Assembly: GCA_933228675.1 (NCBI GenBank)
Contig: OW121743.1
Location: forward strand, 67,561,749-67,625,748
DNA length: 64,000 bases
Direction of reading: 5' to 3'
From: Stomorhina lunata
Lineage: Eukaryota > Arthropoda > Insecta > Diptera > Rhiniidae
Numbering within the stretch: the stretch's first letter is position 1; every line of letters begins with the position of its first letter. This document shows, one piece after another, positions 60,000 through 64,000 of this stretch. Below the pieces are notes generated by a model, which was given only the letters and a program-made list of their open reading frames with translations, was not told the DNA's origin and searched no databases. A program made the translations under genes and the position numbers.

Positions 60000-61960
60000 A
60001 GGAAGTGACTTTAGAGAATATATAAAGATGAAAATTATGTAAATACTGGGCAAAAAGCGTATGTTTGAGGCCGTATTTATTCTAGGAAGACGTGGACTTT
60101 CATACAGATCGCATACGGGACACTTTTAGATTATAAGGAATAAGATAAGGTTACGAAAAGTGACTTTTGTTAAAGCTGTGGGGACGAGAAAATTTTGTAA
60201 ACCATAAAAGTTCTTTTCATACTATGAGGTACTAAATCAGCTTTCATATTTTTTTTGAGACCTAAAAGATCAGTCTAAAAAAGATGCTGAGTGACTTGGT
60301 AGCTTTTCGAATTGATTCTGATGATTAAACGAGAGTTCATAAACTATTTCATAGTTTGAGTGTGTCCGAGTACCAGACTATCATACTCATCCCTAACCTA
60401 GCCATGACTAGATATATGACTAGATGCTGTTAATAAATACTTTTACTAAAATATATGTCTGGTGACTATTACAAGAAACCATATGTAAACTTTTTGTTAA
60501 TCTTTTCTAGAGCTCCTTTTTACAAAGCAAATAATATGAAATAAAATTAAAATGTGGGAGTATTTGATTTGCAATTGAAAGAAGGCTATCGTTTAGTTTT
60601 GTACATGATACATTTTAGATATTAGGGTAGGTCATTAAGAAATAACATGACTCTAGCTAATAAATTCTAAAAACTTTTTCCATTTAGGAAATAAATATAA
60701 TGCAAATATTTTGTTAAATTTAAAATGCATAAAAATGTTAAAAAGAAAACGTTTCGCTTGTACATTTTCCTGAAACCCTAATGGCAGAACATTAATAAAA
60801 AAGACAACTACTGAGAAAAAAAAATGTATTTTTGCAAAATTTGCCAGATCTATTGCAAATTTCTATCTTCAAACTAGAGACGACATGTATAATAAAATAA
60901 ATCAAACAGTGCAGATGAGTGCTTTGTAAAAAAGAAAACTTAAATATACAATTTTTGTATTTCAGTTTTCCTGAGAATTCTGCGGTAGCAATAACAAGTA
61001 AAATGAAAATGTACTTGTGTAATGGAAAAACCATTACCTTAGAATCATTGAAAGAAAAATGTGATTTATTTGAAGTGAAAGTACATAGATACATACGTCT
61101 TGTTTCGTGTGTTTTTGCTGATTGCTTCAAATGGGTATGACTGAACGAGCAGATGGATGGATAGATGGATGGATGATGGTTGGATGAATGAATTGATGAT
61201 TGACTAAAACAGAATTTTGTCACGTTTGAATAAATGATCATGTTAAAATGTGATTTTCCAACATTAACACAAATTATTTCATGTGCATAAATGTCTTCAT
61301 ATGAATGAACGAGTGAATGACTCAATGACTGAATCAATGCGTAGGTTTTTATAAGCAAATGAAAATGTATGTGTAACAGGTGTTATGGAAAACCTAGTGA
61401 AATGGAAAGTAATATTTGTAATTATTGTAGGAGACATTAGAAAAATGATATGTAGTTTTAGGGATTTATTTCATAGGAATAGAATTTTGTTAGAAATTTG
61501 TATATACACTGGCATTTTGAAAATATGCAGTTGTTTTGCTAGAAAAAAAATAATTGTTTTAACTTCAAAGCCAAAGAAAATATCATTACAATATTAAAAA
61601 CTTTGTTATACCTTTGAAGCTAAAATTAGATGTTGAAAGAAAATAATGAGATTTAAAAATTTGTTCATTTATTTTGAGTTCAAAATCAATTTAGGTTTTG
61701 TTTCAATTTATTTATTTTTAGGTTTAAGTGTTCAATCCTCAACATAAATAGTTTCTTTTACTTAAAACATTACTAGAAATTAATCCTAACTTCGAAGGAG
61801 ATAAATAACTTTTGTACATACTCTTAACATTACCGGGTGATTTTTTAAGAGCTTTTGGTTTTTTGTTAATAAAGAGAAATTGATATTTTTTTTTATATTT
61901 TTGCCGAAAACATCCCTAGTTTTAATGTTTAAAAAAAAAGTTTTCTACTCCATATTTATT
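60000..61960. other. Region without a supported gene
   Basis: Opposing frames at 60792-61358 (minus) and 60919-61140 (plus) overlap and show no domain. A (GGAT)n run at 61152-61200 explains part of the minus frame. The plus frame is preceded by an acceptor-like GTATTTCAG (ending 60965), which is the only hint of an exon. Confidence 0.4.
61152..61200. repeat. (GGAT)n-like microsatellite
   Basis: GATGGATGGATAGATGGATG continues as diverged GGATGATGGTTGGATGAAT. Confidence 0.85.
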
Positions 61961-61964
61961 TTTT

Positions 61965-63298
61965 GTTTTTATCAAACATTTTTCTTTAGAAAAATTTTTC
62001 AATAGAAAATTTTTTTTATCGAAAATTTTTCTTTAAAACAATTTTTTATCAAAAATTTTTCTATAGGAAAAATTTTTTATTAAAGATTTTTCTAAAGAAA
62101 AATTTTTTTATCTAAAATTTTTCTATAGAAATATTTTCTTATCAAAAATTTTTTTATAGAAATATTTTCTTATCAAAAATTTTTTTATAGGAACATTTTT
62201 TTATCGAAAATTTTTCTATAGAAAAATTTTTCTATCGAAAATTTTTGCATTGACAAATTTTTTTATCGAAAATTTTTCTATAAAAAAATTTTTTATCAAA
62301 AATTTTTGTATAGAAAAATTTTTTGTATAAAAAATTTTTTTATCGAAAATTTTTGTATAGAAAAATTTTTTTATCGAAAATTTTTGTATAGAAAAATTTT
62401 TTTATCGAAAATTTTTCTATAAAAAAATTTTTTATCAAAAATTTTTCTATAGAAAAATTTTTTTATCGAAAATTTTTCTATAGAAAAATTTTTTTATCGA
62501 AAATTTTTCTATAGAAAAATTTTTTTATCGAAAATTTTTCTATAGAAAAATTTTTTTATCGAAAATTTTTCTGTAGAAAAATTTTTTTATCGAAAATTTT
62601 TCTATAGAAAAATTTTTTTATCGAAAATTTTTCTATAGAAAAATTTTTTTATCGAAAATTTTTGTATAGAAAAATTTTTTTATCGAAAATTTTTCTAAAA
62701 AAAATTTTTTATCAAAAATTTTTCTATAGAAAAATTTTTTTATCGAAAATTTTTCTATAGAAAAATTTTTTTATCGAAAATTTTTCTATAGAAAAATTTT
62801 TTTATCGAAAATTTTTCTGTAGAAAAATTTTTTTATCGAAAATTTTTCTATAGAAAAATTTTTTTATCGAAAATTTTTCTATAGAAAAATTTTTTTATCG
62901 AAAATTTTTCTATAGAAAAATTTTTTTATCGAAAATTTTTCTATAGAAAAATTTTTTTATCGAAAATTTTTCTATAGAAAAATTTTTTTATCGCAAATTT
63001 TACTATAGAAAAATTTTTTTATCGAAAATTTTTTTTATCGAAAATTTTTCTATAGAAAAATTTTTTTATCGAAAATTTTTCTATAGAAAATTTTTTTTAT
63101 CGAAAATTTTTCTATAGAAAAATTTTTTTATCGAAAATTTTTCTATAGAAAAATTTTTTTATCAAAAATTTTTCTATAGAAAAATTTTTTTATCGAAAAT
63201 TTGTTTATCGAAAATTTTTCTATAGAAAAATTTGTTTATCGAAAATTTTTCTATAGAAAAATTTGTTTATCGAAAATTTTTCTATAGAAAAATTTTTT
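61965..63298. repeat. 31-bp minisatellite array centred on CTATAG
   Basis: Units ATCGAAAATTTTTCTATAG plus AAAAATTTTTTT step by 31 bp (ATCG at 62465 and 62496). Homogeneous between about 62330 and 63290; a run of variants (GTATAG, CTGTAG, CTAAAAAAAATT) suggests block copying. Confidence 0.93.
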
Positions 63299-63490
63299 CA
63301 AAAAGAAGAATATTCGCATTTGATCCCTAATCTGTTACATTTATTTATTAATGTAACAGACCAATTTATTGATAAAAAGACAAAAAAATTTTTGCGGAGA
63401 AACCAAAGTCCTCGAGGCGTTTCGATGGTTGGTTAAGCCATCTCTTTAGGAGGATTATCCCCAATTTAGGCAGATCGAAAACCTCGCATT
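63299..63490 (-). mobile_element. Hammerhead-bearing element, copy 2 (mutated)
   Basis: Reverse-oriented homologue of 41490-41690, directly at the end of the 31-bp array. It keeps the hairpin (63331-63360), the GGGGATAATCCTCC block and the GAGGTTTT end. Confidence 0.75.
63405..63464 (-). ncRNA. Degenerate hammerhead ribozyme
   Basis: Minus-strand core reads CTAAAGA (63443-63449) in place of CTGATGA, and the stem III segment reads ACGCCT. GAAA, the GATGG/CCATC stem II and the TCCTC/GAGGA stem I are kept. Two of the core bases needed for catalysis are changed, so it is probably inactive. Confidence 0.75.
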
Positions 63491-63539
63491 ATTACTATAT
63501 TTACAAACACAACTTTTCAGAATTATGTTCATAAACCAT

Positions 63540-64000
63540 AAGTAAAAAAAAATTTTTTATGGAAAAATTTTTTTATCGAAAAATTTTCTATAGACAAATA
63601 TTTTTATTAAAATGTTTTTATCAACAATTATCTTTAATAAAAGAACAAAAAGTGGCTAAAAATCACTTGATACTACATTTCTTACATTTTTTCTGCATTA
63701 ACTTATTTTTCACATTCTACATATAAAGCCAATGAAATCTTTAAAAGTTTTTCACTTCTGCCCCCTGATATTGTTATCCTCAATTTCTGACCTTTGTTAA
63801 TGTAGTTTTGCTTTCTATAAGTTTTCACTAACTTCACTAACAATGTAACTTTTTTTTGGGGATTTAAATTAAAAAGAACAACCTTTTTATTTCCTATTTA
63901 GCAAAAAGGCCTTTTCTTTTGAAAGGAACAGGAAAGTAAAACAAAAAATTAAAAAAAAAATTTTAAGAAATAGGAAAGAAGACTTAGAAACTAGTCCTTT
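63540..64000. other. Array remnant, then A+T-rich DNA to the window end
   Basis: 63545-63630 holds three decayed units of the TTTATCGAAAAATTTTCTATAG type, so the hammerhead element is again flanked by one array family. The rest shows no feature. Confidence 0.5.

Noticed and set aside
60792..61358. 188-codon minus-strand frame, the longest outside the retrotransposon
   Set aside because: Composition is low in complexity, part is a (GGAT)n microsatellite read in reverse, and an overlapping plus-strand frame exists. No domain was seen.

Overview
This is an extremely A+T-rich eukaryotic window with almost no coding sequence. Insect-type transposons (a hAT element with a BED finger, a Ty3/Gypsy element, a LINE remnant), ribozyme-bearing repeat pieces and dispersed fragments that I remember from higher-fly genomes point to an insect. 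A calyptrate (blow fly/house fly type) dipteran is my best guess; this is inference and was not searched. The stretch looks like intergenic DNA or very large introns filled with minisatellites.

Layout. 1-435 is A+T-rich dispersed-repeat debris. 590-3235 is a 28-bp array and 4530-6200 a 29-bp array with an internal 13-unit duplication. 6530-7090 holds a degenerate 110-120-bp repeat. 8403-8536 is a short, less A+T-rich open segment that looks like an exon. 8565-9340 is a 31-bp array. 9540-12760 is a 23-bp array split by a 1,595-bp hAT transposon (9833-11427) with perfect 8-bp target duplications. The 23-bp family returns at 14110-15950 and 17490-17790. 17790-19680 is a 30-bp array. 21245-23990 is a very homogeneous 29-bp palindromic array. 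24000-27622 and 32292-39290 are older, diverged, higher-order repeats of the same GCAACATTT family. They are interrupted by a structurally complete 4,669-bp Ty3/Gypsy LTR retrotransposon (27623-32291, minus strand) and include a long diverged inverted duplication (33900-35380 against 36860-37860).

40430-41320 is a 32-bp array. It is followed by a small element (about 41490-41690) that carries a complete-looking type I hammerhead ribozyme and a terminal hairpin. A second, mutated copy lies in reverse orientation at 63299-63490, and a truncated piece lies at 33176-33236. 43360-46080 and 47085-50230 are two 31-bp arrays, each homogenised for a different one-base variant. 51250-53890 is a 32-bp array whose orientation flips twice. 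56290-56690 is a frameshifted LINE reverse-transcriptase fragment. 56710-59990 is a 28-bp array and 61965-63298 a 31-bp array.

How the parts relate. Nearly all arrays from 28 to 32 bp are variants of one design: an A-tract/T-tract quasi-palindrome around CTATAG or a related centre, with periods near three turns of the helix. Three mobile elements sit in or beside these arrays, and two of their empty sites can be rebuilt from neighbouring repeat copies. The strongest biology is the hammerhead element (with compensated changes in its hairpin), the young Gypsy copy with one uninterrupted Gag-Pol frame, and the deleted hAT with its retained BED finger. No ordinary host gene could be identified with confidence.
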